Source: Ifrita kowaldi (lineage: Eukaryota > Chordata > Aves > Passeriformes > Cinclosomatidae). From it: a stretch of DNA of 64,000 bases. The notes below the pieces were generated by a model that worked only from the letters and a program-made list of their open reading frames with translations, did not search any database and was not told the DNA's origin. The stretch covers positions 217,616 through 281,615 of the forward strand of contig VZRS01012606.1 in assembly GCA_013398055.1 (NCBI GenBank), in the 5' to 3' direction. Shown here piece by piece: positions 24,011 to 36,174 of the stretch; the stretch's first letter is position 1, and each line of letters starts with the position of its first letter. The translations under genes and the position numbers were made by a program.

Positions 24011-27000
24011 GATGTGTGAGGTATCTGGGTCATCGCGTTCCTTCTGACAGTAGCTTTGACCATATTGAAACCATGGTTAGTCCTGTTCCAGACTGCTAGG
24101 TGACTGACTCTCTGAATTCTGAGCCCTACCTTTCTGACCTGTTGTGCCTTGTTTGCCTGTTCCCATTCGCCACACTCCCTGGAGACACTTAAATCTCCTT
24201 CGGATGCTCCTGGCAACGCCCCCTCACCTGGTTGGCTCCCAAGGGCTGCCAGGTCCTGATGGAACTCTGGGCCACTGACTGTGTGTCCCTGAGCTCAGGA
24301 ACCCTCACTTCAGTCAAAAATCAGCTGGCTTCAGTTAACTTAACTAAGTGTTCTGTATTTCCTAAGGATGAGTGGTTTTAATAGAAAAAGGTTAGGGAGC
24401 TCACAAACAAGGGGTGGATTGTGGATATGATGGTGCCAGCGGAGATGCCAGACAGCTGGTACCGCCCTGAGCCCGGCCATGCTGGGATGCAGTTTTCCAG
24501 CACTGAGTGATGAAGTTTGGGGTTGAGCATTTCTGTGACATGGGTTTGGGAGCTAGACACAGTGTTTAAATCTACTTCTTTTTATCTGCCCCATGTCCTC
24601 ACTATTAGCTGTGATTGTGCTATCTACGCTATCTTGTTTTCTCTTGTTAAAAATAAGAACAAAATCTTCCTGTGTCTGTTGCTGCTGTGTTAAATATCAG
24701 TGTAAACCAAGAGAGCATTTGAGAGCAGCAAAAAGTGCCTATTGCAAAGCACTGTCTGATCCCTTCGCACCATAAAGACACCAAACAGGCTGGTTACTTG
24801 TGATGTCACCTCAGAACATGATGGTTAAGCAGATGCAGGTCATGTAAAAGATATGGGAGTTCCTTATAATCACTTTAGGAATACAGGAGTTTGTTTATTT
24901 TTGAAGCAATGCTATTAGCAACAGGTCCCATTTTATCCTAGCAATTTAACTGTGTCAAAGATGTGATTAAGCCTCAGCTATGGGACTCAAGTAAAACTGC
25001 CAGATCACATTAGTAATATAATTTGTGACTGTACAGCAGCCATTTCCAGCTTTTTTTTTCTATGCAAGGCTTTACTGCAGATTTGGTTTTCATTCCTCAC
25101 TCCTGTTCATTGAAGGGACACATGGGAGTATAAATCAGTAGTTAAAATTCATATTAGTTGGAATTTAGGAATTAAGAAATTTGACTTCTTAATGAAGAAC
25201 TTTGACTCTTTGCATTCACATTTGAATTATGGTTGATGGCAAAGCTGAGTTGGGGCCAGATGTGTTCTGATTTACAACGAGTCTTGGTTTTTCAGGCCTT
25301 TGGCATATATAGTATCTGCACTCCATATAAACCCCATGCATGAAAAGCTGACCTTAAGATTTGGCCTCCGCTGAATTTATATGTGATTCAAGGGAAGGTT
25401 TTTCAGAATCACGTAAGGCAGGAAGGGCCTTCTTCCCTCTTTCCCTTTTTTCTTTTCAGTGGAAATGAGGTCCTAACCAGTGTATATTCCCAGATTTCTC
25501 AAAAGAATCCTAGTCCTGTCTGGGACCAAAATGTTCTGTCTAATATTTAAATAGCTTTTTAATTTTTACTATTTTTGTTAAAAAGATTTCTATGGATTCT
25601 AACTGATTTAAATACACCAGTCCAGATCCACTAAGCATAGCAAACACTAGATTCATGGATTAAATCAGTCCATTCAGGTAATTTGGCTAGAACAAGTAGT
25701 ATTTTCTGTTTAGCCATATATATCCCTTTAAGATTCCCAGTTTTATGCTTGCTGCCTTATCAAGAAGCTGGGTTTGTGATTTGCATTCTTGATCATGAGA
25801 ATTGTGTGAGTTTTATTTAGCAGATTGAGAGATGTCATAAAGAAAAAATGTGAGCAGGCATTACTTAGCCCCATGTTTCTTTTCCTTCAGTCCCACAAGT
25901 GCTAAATTCTGGTTTTAATTTCATTATTGAAATTACAGGACCTTCTAAAGATCTGGCTGCATCCCAAAATGGCCTATTGAAAAATACCTCTGAAGCTGCA
26001 GCCATGCCAAGTAACCTTCTGCAGACAAAAGTCTCGAGATATCAGTAATTGCTTGTTTGCAAGGACAGCTTAGTATCTCTCACTGACAGATCCTTTGGGA
26101 AATGCAGGCAGGGATATACGTGTGCCCTGCGCTCTCTTAGCTACACCGACTGCAGTGAGGTAGATGAAGCACCCAGACCTGTGACTTGGGCAACACTTCA
26201 GAGGAGCTGAGCCTAGAACTGGCTTGGATCCTGGCTGGTTCCATCTGGAAAATGACACATGGAGATGACGCTTGATGAACTGTCAGTTTGGACCACCTGC
26301 AAAGATCCACAAAGGACAGGAATACCCCAGTGTATGCAGTAGCTGCTATGGGGCTCCTGAGTCTTGGAGCAGCTATAGACCAGCCTGAGCAGGTCCTGTG
26401 TGTTTCAGGAATGCTGGCCTGATCTAAAACATGCTTCGAAAAGCACTCCTGGCAATGCAAGAAGAGAAATAGCTTCTCAGTTTCTAGTTTTGATTGCTTT
26501 GGTGTTTATGTTTGTTGGGAACGAGAGAAGACTGTGTTCTGGCTGGGTGCACATCACTGCAGGTAACATGCTGCTCCATTTGAGATGAACCTCAGCAAAG
26601 GCTGTAAATTTTCAATGTAGGAAGTTTTCAGTTCAAAAGTGCCACCCAGTAATGCCAAAACTGCAGGCACACTGCAAGCACCAGCTCACAAGGGTGCACA
26701 CGAACACTTCTACTGCTTGTACAAGCCTAAGAGAAAGTGTTTTGAATAATTTTGCTTAATTCTTTTTAAAAAGAGTTGTTTAGGCAATGTCTTATGAGAA
26801 CGCACAAGTCTAATGTACTGGTGTCAGTCAGTGTGCAATTCACAACAGCTCAGGTTTGATATGAGCATTATATTTGTGTTTGCTAGAAAGGATACCCTGG
26901 ACAATTTTCAAGTGCCACAGCCACTTAATCTTCTCACTCATGAAGACAAAGTGTGGTAGCAAGGCTTAGCTATGCTGCATTGTATGTGTGTGCATGAGCC

Positions 27001-28614
27001 TACACGCAGGGTTTGGTGGCTGGTAATGAACATTCCAGAGTCAGATTTTGATGTCAGCAGAAGCAGTCTCTATAGAAGCCCCAGACCATTACAGGATTCC
27101 AGTTAAAGTTTAAATTAGCTTCCTGTAGTTTGTTTCCTTCATGCTTCAAAAAGTTTCTAGACATGAGTACTGGCAGAATCTGAAGAGAAAAAGCAATCTC
27201 ATTTTCAGAAATATTGAAGTCATATCACTGCTACTTTCTAATTTGTTTTTCAAATTAGTAATTCCCATGGCGACCAGGGGAAAGAAAAAGGCAGGAGAGG
27301 ACTGTGTGCTGGTGGTGAAGTGAACCTACGCAAAGCTGCTGTGTATCAACTGTGTTTTCAAAACGATCAATTGTGATTTTCAGATCCCTCAGACCATGTG
27401 AGTTATATTTGACAGATTCTGCCAACTATAATCTGTGACGTCTGGGAGTAAGGGCAGTCTGGCTGTAGCTTTTGAAAAAACATTTATCCTCATCAGTAAG
27501 ATAAAACTGTCAGAGGAACCCAGAGACATCCATGGAAACAAATAATGATTCAATATGCAAAACTAGTTTTCTGGTCCCAGGGAAAGGTAAGAGAGGCACA
27601 TTTTTGAGAGCTGCATTTGAGCATCCAGATGAATGAGGGAAGGGAGAATTGCAATGACATGGTGAACTGAATATTCTGGAGGACTTGAATGATAGGAATT
27701 ATTTCTGAAATGTTTGCTCGAAATACCAATTTATCAAAGATAGTATTTGTGGCATATCAGGCCCTGACATATGCATCTCTATACTATACACCTAATACAG
27801 TGGAGAAAACGCTGATGTTTCTGATATTGTATATTAGCTGGGTATGTGGAGTAGCCAGGAGAATGAGTAGACTGAATCTGTTACAGGAAAGGATTAGTTT
27901 ATTGCATTTATTTTGAGAGTTGAATTGTTTAATGGAATGCAATAGCAGGTTACTAGTAATTGCCTCAAAGGAGCCCTGAGATGAAGCAGGCAGTAAGAAC
28001 AAGAATCATTTAATGTGGGGCATTAGCAAGTTGCATTAAAGTAGCTACCTCTCTGGTGTGCTCTCAGAATTTTGTGGCCAACAGGCTCACTGGGAAATCA
28101 TTCCTCATTGGTTTAATGTCTTCTCATGAGGATAGGATTTGCTTCCCAGATTTTTGCCTTTTAATATTTTTTAATTGAGCACAGAGTGGTTGGTTGTTTA
28201 GCGTTTTGTTTTTTGGTTTTTGTTTTCCTTGAATGTGTGTGACAGCATATGTTGGAGTGAGTGCATTCTATGTTAGTAAAAAGCACCTGACTAACATCCT
28301 TCAAGCCGGCAACAAGCTCATGCTTGTTTTGGAAGTGCCTGTAAGCCCTAACCACATATCAGGATCCACTGTAATAACTGAAGGTATGAACACCTGTGCA
28401 GCCCAGATATAGCAGAAAAAAAGATACCCTTGTGCCTTCATTATTCACAACTGAAATAATTAATTGAAGTAATGAGAGTGCTTGTTTCTCCATTTTCACT
28501 TTCCAGTGCTGTGCTATCCTGCCATATTCCAGGGCTAAAAGCAAGAAGAAATCCCCAGAGCCATGTAGGTTCTTCCCTTAAAACTGGCGTTGTGGAATCA
28601 AGTATTTGCAGCTC
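24011..28614. other. Unique non-coding DNA
   Basis: About 4.6 kb without a recognised gene. The first 240 bases may be CR1 leader. The rest is single-copy A/T-rich sequence with short random open frames. No splice-bounded open frame stood out. Confidence 0.5.
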
Positions 28615-28860
28615 TTGAAGGTCATCCAGCCCAGCCGCTGTTTAAAGGTGGGCCAGCTGCTTCAGGTTGTTGGGGATTGTAGTCAGTTTGGCTTTGAGTA
28701 TCCCCAAGGATGGAGACTCCATGGTTTCTCTCAGCAACCTGCACTAGTGTTTGGCTCCACTCACACTGAAAACCTTCTTGCTGGTATGTAATTGCAGTTT
28801 CCTTTGTTGGAATTAATGCCTTGCCCCTCTATCTACCACTACGTGGTCCACTCAGTGACT
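28615..28860 (-). mobile_element. Old CR1 LINE 3' fragment, antisense
   Basis: The plus strand carries a diverged complement of a CR1 tail: GAAGGTCATCCAGCCCAGCC, then TTTGAGTATCCCCAAGGATG, GAGACTCCATGGTTTCTCTC, and a CAACCTGCACTAGTGTTTGG stretch where the family has CAACCTGTTCCAGTGTTTGA. Further along, TTTCCTTTGTTGGAATTAAT matches TTTCCTTTGTTGCAACTTGT. The many mismatches suggest an older subfamily than the copies at 16422 and 37594. Confidence 0.85.
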
Positions 28861-31800
28861 GACTACACCTTCCCATTCCTTGAGGGCAGCAAGAAAACCT
28901 CCCTTTTGCCTATGATTTCTAGGGCAAGCCCCAGTTTGGTGTCAATATTGTAGGCAGTAGTGGGGACAGAGGGATGTGATTGTTTGAGTTGTAGGTACCT
29001 GTTCTGAACCTGCTGCTGCACAAGGTCATTTTGTGCAGACCAAGTTTGATTTTCCCCAGCAGCCTGGCTTTATGTCTTGAACTTGTCAGCCTCAGGCAGC
29101 ACTTACTGGAAGGCTGGAACGTTTGGAGATAGGAGAAGCTTTTTCCCTTCTGGGAAAACGATACCCCTTCTGGGGCATCTTGAGTCCTAGAACTGAGCTT
29201 TTGAAAACTGGCAGTTGTGATGGATTCCTGTGCCATTTTCTGCAGGAAGAAGGGAGGGAAAGAAGGGATTAACCGTCATTGCTGGCATACTTAGCTTTTT
29301 CAGTAATGAATGATTACTAAGCAGGGCTGTTAGTACAAGTTTGTTTCTTAAGAGTTTAATGAATCCTCACTGTGCATGGTGGTGAGGATTCTTCTATTCA
29401 TTCTATGCACAATGAGCAAATTTTAGCTAAAAATCCCAGTAGTTCCTGCATTCTGCCTGTTGAAACTCCCCCCTGCTGTTCAAGCAGGTATGGAATACAC
29501 TGCCTTATGTCCCAGGCTGCTGCTCAGTGATGAGGTAGTCCCAGAATAGATGAGGAGGAATCTTGGCACGCGGTTTGCAAAAACAACTCGGTGGTACAGA
29601 TCTGCACTATATTAATTTGCTGGTTTATTATTATTTGAAAAGTAAGACGTTTTCTGCAGTTAATTTTCTGCGTTCAGGGAAAGGGTTGCCAGTAAATACA
29701 CAGTTATCTGCAGAACTAGCTGCTACAAATTCTCCTCAGACAGTTATGTTTGGTAATTTCTTCAAAATTTATTTTTCTTGTGATGATTAAATGCAGTGTA
29801 CTTGTAAAGACATTTTTGAGTATGTTCCATCTTGCTAACTGATCCATATGGTCAGTCAGTGTTGCTGTGGGACTGTCTGCCCTACAACAGAAGGAAGGCT
29901 GATTCCCCAGGGATGAAAAGTTGGTTTCAAATGCGCAGAATTCCAGTTCTGAGAGCAAAGGACCATCCAGGACATGAGGTCTGGTCTAACTTACTTTTAT
30001 TGCCAATTAGAAAACTGATTTCCTCTGTCAGAGCATTACTTTTGGTTTAGCCCCTTAAAGGGAGGGTATAGTCCCCTAAAATTAAGGGTATAATTTTAGA
30101 AATTCCTAACATGGCATTATATCACTGTGCAATTAATCTTCTTTCTGTATAGGAATAGGGAATAAATAACCTCTACAGTTAAAGCAGTAGAATAAGGTCT
30201 TAGTTATTTATAAAATAAAATGAAAACTCCAAACCTTCACCCCTGTCCGAATCCTTAAAAGGAGGAGTGGTGGTTTAGGATGCCTGAGACAAACTAAGAA
30301 ATGTTTGCCCCAATCTTACACTCTCTGAAACCTGTGGCAAATTTTTTACTTTCCCTAGTTATAAAAGTTGGGAAGAGATCAACACCTTGAGCTGATGATT
30401 ATGGTGAGGAGGCCAAATCACACTGGACCATAGGACAAGCCTGGGAAGTAATGTCAGGAAACAGGTGACCTGTTACACAGACCTCTGGAAGTCAATATGT
30501 AATACAAGTCAATACAGTGGTAATATGCTTTGTTTCCTATGACAGATCATTCTTGAAGCTCTGTGGGGTCCTTCCATGTGAACTGCTGGCCCCACAGATG
30601 GCCATAGCATTTCCAAGTTGTATTGTTTTTTGTGAAAGAACATGCTTACTCAGAAGCAAATACTCATTTTATAATTTTAGGCAGGGTGGCAAAGAAGGAA
30701 CAAGCTGATTTGGTTGTTGACTTTGAGGATTTTGCTGGTGCCAGCCTCTTCTCCCCTCTTATCTATGGGTAGCCTGTAGTATCAGAGTGGTAGCCCTCGA
30801 GCTGCCGAGTGCTAAATGCATTTGATCAGTATCATTAGCAGCCCCAAGTAATTGATTATCATCCATAGCTGAGTGTTCAGAGCAAGCACACAGCCAATGG
30901 CAGTCACTTAATCTGTCATGCCTGCATGTTCTTGTCCTCCTGAGATGTATCAGCTGTGTAGCCTCTGACCCCATCAGCAAAATCACTGATGGCTGTTTCA
31001 TATTTACTGTGTACCCATTATGTCACCTGTATTAACCAGCTGAACTGGCTGCAGTGAACATTGGAGAAGGATTTACAGCAGCGATGGCAGTTTGTAGGTC
31101 TTATTTTAGTCTTCCTTTTCATGCATATCTAAGCCTGGATTTTTGTGGGAAGAGGGGGTGGTCTTTAAATGTACACTGTTCAATTATTTTTCTGGTGGTA
31201 GTATTAATTGCAAGACTCAAAATAGGTTGATTAGAATAAGACCTCACAGGGATGTTTATAATTCAGATTTTGGAGATGTGACTAATGAATAACAACCACA
31301 GCTAATCAGTTCTCAAAACTGGTGGTAATGAGCAGAAGAGGGGGAGGAAGCCAACCTGGATCTCTGCTAATGCACTGCAGTGGAAGACAGCAAGGTCTCA
31401 ACATGTGTTTGATTCGGATGGAATTCTTTATTTTTCACCGGAGAAGCCATTTTTTTAAAGCAGAGCTTGAAGATATATTTTAAATAACCAGTAGTCAGCT
31501 ACAGCCTTTAAAGTTAGGGTAGTATTTAATTGTTTGAACTGTTCCAAGACTTGAGTATTCTTATGGCATCTTTGGGCTTTTTATTTACAAGTTGAGTTTT
31601 TCTGCATTCATAACTGCTGCAGAAATGACAGCACTGAACACTGGAGCCCTTTATTCACAGAACTGGCACCACAGGGACATTGACAGTGTGTTTTTTCTCT
31701 GTGTTTCCAAGATTTTTGACCTTGATCAAGGTCATTTCTTAAAGATGAGATGATGTGGTAAGTCTCCTGCTATAACCTGGTCAGTCCTCTGCCTCTGTGC

Positions 31801-32780
31801 ACATGTTTGTTTAACCATGTAGTGAATTTGCTGTCCTGAATAAGAAAGAACTTAAAATGTATCAGATGGTCCTGAACTGCAACTTCAGTCAGGAATCATC
31901 CTGATCCACACAGGAATTGGGATAGTGTTAGTCTTGGAAAATGCCTTTAAAATCATAGGCAGACATCTTCATATCAAATCTGTTTCTGCCGTGCACCATA
32001 TCCTTGTAAGGAGAGAATTTCCTACTAGCCCTTCAGGTTGTACGTTTTAGTTTGGGGATTTTTTGACACTGAAGGACACATTTGTTGTCAAAGAGCATTC
32101 TCTGCAGTTGAACAAATAATTCTACTTACACCAGTGAGACTGCTTGTGGAAGGAGGGTGAGAGAAGAAACTGTCCTTGGCTGGTGAGGCGCTTGTACACA
32201 TTTCAGTGCACTCAGGGAGGCTCTGCAGATGCCTGCTGCCTTTAAGAAAAAAACAAAAAGCAGTGACCAAACACAATTTCAGTAACTCAGTTTTTCATTC
32301 AACATAGAGCTAAGATGCTGGTTTGTGTCATTTGTCTTTAAATAATACTATAGAACCCAACTCAGTTTGACCAATGAGAATGAGGTTCTTCTTTTGACAG
32401 TGAGCAGTGTGGTTTCTAAATAAAGCCAATGGTGGAAATTGGTTGTGTTTAATACTTCAAGTACTGGGGCAAAGAGTACACTAAGGTCAGTTGCTTATGT
32501 CCAGCATGAGGCTTTGGGGAAGTGAGACAGGCACCTCTACATGACTCCTGCCCTTCGCTTTCTGTTCACACTGTTTATCATTCACAAGATCTGACTCAGG
32601 ATCAGTTCAGCTGAAAACTTTCCTGGTTTGGGGCACAGTGAGTTCAAATCGGGGAGCAGTCCATTGTGCAGCTCCATGAACATTACTGCTGGCATGGGAC
32701 AAGAAAGTGGAGAGCCAGGGAGCCCTTGCCTGAGAAACAAGCCTAGTATGTGGATACGTGGGTGTATGCATGTTCATGCT
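28861..32780. other. Unique non-coding DNA
   Basis: No gene or transposon recognised. The stretch 30781-30960 is rich in short homeodomain-like cores (TAATTGATTATC and others) and has the look of a conserved non-coding element, but that is a judgement by eye. Confidence 0.5.
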
Positions 32781-33064
32781 TGTCTCAGTTTGAGAGACAG
32801 GTGTCTGCCAAGGAAAGCAGGAACCTTCCTTGGAATGGAACGTATGACCACCTTCCCTCTGAATTATTGTAACTTTGAAATTAAGGGGCTTTCAGGCACA
32901 GATATGGGAAAAGGAATAACAGTTCTTTACTAGTATGTATATGCATAACAAGGGAAACAAACAACAACAATGGTAACAATTGAACAAACAAGAACAGAAA
33001 ACCAAATAAGCAGTCTCTTCCTGCTGTTTAAGCACTTTCCCCTTTGGTGCAGTTCCGCTCACGG

Positions 33065-33084
33065 CCGGCAGGGGGCGCTGGTGG
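33065..33084 (+). promoter_or_regulatory. CTCF-like binding motif, first of pair
   Basis: CCGGCAGGGGGCGCTGGTGG matches the core vertebrate CTCF consensus (CC-N-N-CAGGGGGCGC). Lies in the GC-rich core of the LTR, 59 bases upstream of a second motif in the same orientation. Confidence 0.7.
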
Positions 33085-33122
33085 CTCCCGGCCGGGCAGG
33101 GCGGCTGCGATGGTTCCCCCGC

Positions 33123-33142
33123 GCCTGCAGGGGGCGCTGTGG
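33123..33142 (+). promoter_or_regulatory. CTCF-like binding motif, second of pair
   Basis: GCCTGCAGGGGGCGCTGTGG also matches the CTCF core. It has the same strand as the first motif and the same CAGGGGGCGCTG core. Confidence 0.7.
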
Positions 33143-33165
33143 CGCGGGCTCAGCCACGTCTCCCT

Positions 33166-33171
33166 CACGTG
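33166..33171. promoter_or_regulatory. E-box CACGTG in LTR core
   Basis: A perfect palindromic CACGTG lies 24 bases after the second CTCF-like motif. It could be a bHLH-factor site of the LTR promoter. This is motif evidence only. Confidence 0.3.
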
Positions 33172-33203
33172 GTAATGGCGGGCGGGCTGGGGGGCGACAG
33201 TGG

Positions 33204-33885
33204 ACTGCAGCAGGAAGCCTCGGAGCAGCTGCTGGAACAGCAGGGTGGGCTCACCCAGGGTAGCAAGCACAAGGTAGCAGAAACTCGGCAGCTGTGGCAG
33301 GAGCTGCAGGGTGTCCCAGCAGGCAGGGGGGTTGTGGCTACAGTGTGGCAAAAAAAACCCCAGAGCAGTGGCAGAGAAGCAGCAGGGCTGGGCAGCAGCA
33401 GCCGGGCTGCCAAACGCGGCCGGGAGAAGCTCCCTCAGAAGAGGAAGGGACTCGGGCTCCTTCCCCTGAGGCACCTGAGTGGATGGTGTGGGTCTTTTGT
33501 TTTGTGAGTTAGGGTGTTAAAGTCCCAGTACATAAGGTCTTATGAGCAGAGCTCCACTCACCGTAGTGGAGTAGAAGACAACAGGAGATGGAGCCTTGCA
33601 GTGGTGGTGAATTCTCCCCACGGTGACTGCAGCCTGTCTCCCCTCCAGTGCCGAGAAGCGAGAGAAAGAGAGCGAGGAGCTGCGCCCAGACCCTTCCCCA
33701 AGCCCAAATTTTGCAGTATCTCTTGCCCCTCCAAGAGAAAACCCCCAAGGTAAAGAGAGTAGATAGCTGCACCCTTCCCCTGAGCCGTGGCAACTTCTTT
33801 TGTCTCTCTTAAGTACCAGTCATTATTGTCTCTTACCAACATATGGGAGAAAATTCCGTGAGAGAAAGAAACAGAAGGAAAAGTC
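33204..33885. repeat. 682-bp duplicate, copy 1 (LTR interior)
   Basis: Repeated at 33887-34568 with offset 683 and no visible mismatch. Its portion 33305-33750 recurs a third time at 35377-35822. Confidence 0.95.
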
Positions 33886-33886
33886 N
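33886..33886. other. Single-N assembly join
   Basis: One N separates the two 682-bp copies of LTR interior. Confidence 0.9.
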
Positions 33887-34568
33887 ACTGCAGCAGGAAG
33901 CCTCGGAGCAGCTGCTGGAACAGCAGGGTGGGCTCACCCAGGGTAGCAAGCACAAGGTAGCAGAAACTCGGCAGCTGTGGCAGGAGCTGCAGGGTGTCCC
34001 AGCAGGCAGGGGGGTTGTGGCTACAGTGTGGCAAAAAAAACCCCAGAGCAGTGGCAGAGAAGCAGCAGGGCTGGGCAGCAGCAGCCGGGCTGCCAAACGC
34101 GGCCGGGAGAAGCTCCCTCAGAAGAGGAAGGGACTCGGGCTCCTTCCCCTGAGGCACCTGAGTGGATGGTGTGGGTCTTTTGTTTTGTGAGTTAGGGTGT
34201 TAAAGTCCCAGTACATAAGGTCTTATGAGCAGAGCTCCACTCACCGTAGTGGAGTAGAAGACAACAGGAGATGGAGCCTTGCAGTGGTGGTGAATTCTCC
34301 CCACGGTGACTGCAGCCTGTCTCCCCTCCAGTGCCGAGAAGCGAGAGAAAGAGAGCGAGGAGCTGCGCCCAGACCCTTCCCCAAGCCCAAATTTTGCAGT
34401 ATCTCTTGCCCCTCCAAGAGAAAACCCCCAAGGTAAAGAGAGTAGATAGCTGCACCCTTCCCCTGAGCCGTGGCAACTTCTTTTGTCTCTCTTAAGTACC
34501 AGTCATTATTGTCTCTTACCAACATATGGGAGAAAATTCCGTGAGAGAAAGAAACAGAAGGAAAAGTC
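33887..34568. repeat. 682-bp duplicate, copy 2 (LTR interior)
   Basis: Same as 33204-33885, and continuous with the last bases of the LTR at 34569-34581. Confidence 0.95.
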
Positions 34569-34581
34569 CAAAACCCCAACA

Positions 34582-35375
34582 ACCGTCAAGAGAGACAGAG
34601 CAGTCAGCTTAGACAATTTTCTATCAGCAGTGAAGTTTTCTGCTTCAGAAGCATTTTAATGAATAATTCTGTTTTGTGCAGAGAGTTGAGCCCTTTGCTG
34701 ATCAAACAGCACTTAGCAACTTTCTGTGTCTCTTAAGCATTTCACATGCACAAGTATACATATATCATCACTCAATATATGATAGAGATATAGAATGTTC
34801 TCAAGTCATGAGAAGTTCTGCAAAAGCCCGTAGCTTTTTATGGTTCCCTGCATTTAATAGTTACAACTCCTTTGGATGACAGTGGCCACTGCAGCATCTC
34901 CGTTTTTGCCTGGTGTTGATGACATGATGTGGCCATTGACTCCTGCAGGAGGGTTTATGGCAACTGATAAAAGTTGTATCAGTCTTATAAAACTTCTGGG
35001 TAACTTTTTCATGGCTCTGTCAATCTTCTGCAGTATCACACTCCACTAGGGTTCAGAGGCCCTAGCATCAACCCATTGCATTGGTGCCAATTGCAGTATA
35101 GCTTCCTTTTGGGTGTGACTGCATGTTCCTAACTCTTCCATGGCCCCAGCTTTAGGGTTTGCAGCAGCGGCGGCATGACTGCGTCAAGACAGCTTTGTCA
35201 GTGCTGGGTTCCTCACTAGCTGAAGTTTTTCATGAGAAAAAGGCTCATCAGTCAAAAGGCTTTTGTGGGTGTACATCACCTAAGTCCATATCAGTTCCTG
35301 GGCCAGTGCTTGCTATGAAGACGTGCATGTTACAGTTGATTTTTTAAGTTGTTAGAAATGCCTCTGCCCAAATTA
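34582..35375. other. Unique stretch between two LTR-like elements; its last 348 bp recur
   Basis: About 800 bp with no recognised gene. The terminal part, 35028-35375, recurs at 35824-36171 with offset 796 and one visible mismatch (C at 35185, G at 35981). It could be host DNA or a worn piece of a retroviral interior. I see no motif that decides. Confidence 0.5.
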
Positions 35376-35376
35376 N
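35376..35376. other. Single-N assembly join
   Basis: Left boundary of a 446-bp isolated piece that duplicates LTR interior. Confidence 0.9.
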
Positions 35377-35822
35377 TGCAGGGTGTCCCAGCAGGCAGGG
35401 GGGTTGTGGCTACAGTGTGGCAAAAAAAACCCCAGAGCAGTGGCAGAGAAGCAGCAGGGCTGGGCAGCAGCAGCCGGGCTGCCAAACGCGGCCGGGAGAA
35501 GCTCCCTCAGAAGAGGAAGGGACTCGGGCTCCTTCCCCTGAGGCACCTGAGTGGATGGTGTGGGTCTTTTGTTTTGTGAGTTAGGGTGTTAAAGTCCCAG
35601 TACATAAGGTCTTATGAGCAGAGCTCCACTCACCGTAGTGGAGTAGAAGACAACAGGAGATGGAGCCTTGCAGTGGTGGTGAATTCTCCCCACGGTGACT
35701 GCAGCCTGTCTCCCCTCCAGTGCCGAGAAGCGAGAGAAAGAGAGCGAGGAGCTGCGCCCAGACCCTTCCCCAAGCCCAAATTTTGCAGTATCTCTTGCCC
35801 CTCCAAGAGAAAACCCCCAAGG
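35377..35822. repeat. 446-bp third copy of LTR interior, probably misplaced contig
   Basis: Matches 33305-33750 and 33988-34433. It is bounded by single Ns on both sides. The sequence to its left (ending 35375) and to its right (starting 35824) overlap each other by 348 bp, so the two flanks belong together and this piece does not belong between them. Confidence 0.9.
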
Positions 35823-35823
35823 N
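35823..35823. other. Single-N assembly join
   Basis: Right boundary of the 446-bp isolated piece. Confidence 0.9.
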
Positions 35824-36171
35824 CTGCAGTATCACACTCCACTAGGGTTCAGAGGCCCTAGCATCAACCCATTGCATTGGTGCCAATTGCAGTATAGCTT
35901 CCTTTTGGGTGTGACTGCATGTTCCTAACTCTTCCATGGCCCCAGCTTTAGGGTTTGCAGCAGCGGCGGCATGACTGCGTGAAGACAGCTTTGTCAGTGC
36001 TGGGTTCCTCACTAGCTGAAGTTTTTCATGAGAAAAAGGCTCATCAGTCAAAAGGCTTTTGTGGGTGTACATCACCTAAGTCCATATCAGTTCCTGGGCC
36101 AGTGCTTGCTATGAAGACGTGCATGTTACAGTTGATTTTTTAAGTTGTTAGAAATGCCTCTGCCCAAATTA
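35824..36171. repeat. 348-bp duplicate of 35028-35375
   Basis: Offset 796 and one mismatch at 35981. It continues without a break into the right flank at 36172. Confidence 0.93.
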
Positions 36172-36174
36172 AGG

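Larger units (their letters stand above)
32781..34581 (+). mobile_element. Long GC-rich endogenous retrovirus LTR, split by assembly duplicate
   Basis: Begins TGTCTCAGTTTGAGAGACAG and ends near AAAACCCCAACA. In between are an A/T-rich AACA-repeat stretch (32945-33010), a GC-rich core (33050-33180) with two CTCF-like motifs and a CACGTG E-box, and a CAG-rich stretch. The order and wording resemble long LTRs that I recall from songbird genomes. The duplicate 33887-34568 is not part of the true element. Without it the LTR would be about 1,118 bp. No target-site duplication was found, so the ends are approximate. No gag, pol or env sequence was recognised next to it. Confidence 0.65.

Noticed and set aside
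33139..33507. 122-codon plus-strand frame and an MAGGLGG start in a CpG-rich region, as a possible first exon
   Set aside because: It lies in what looks like an LTR core, has a weak donor, and matches no protein I know. GC-rich DNA keeps frames open by chance.
33649..33749. 101-bp exon-like segment (CTCCAG acceptor, AAG|GTAAAG donor) with a charged open frame
   Set aside because: It is inside the LTR, and its repeats at 34332 and 35721 come from assembly duplication. It does not join in frame to the upstream candidate.
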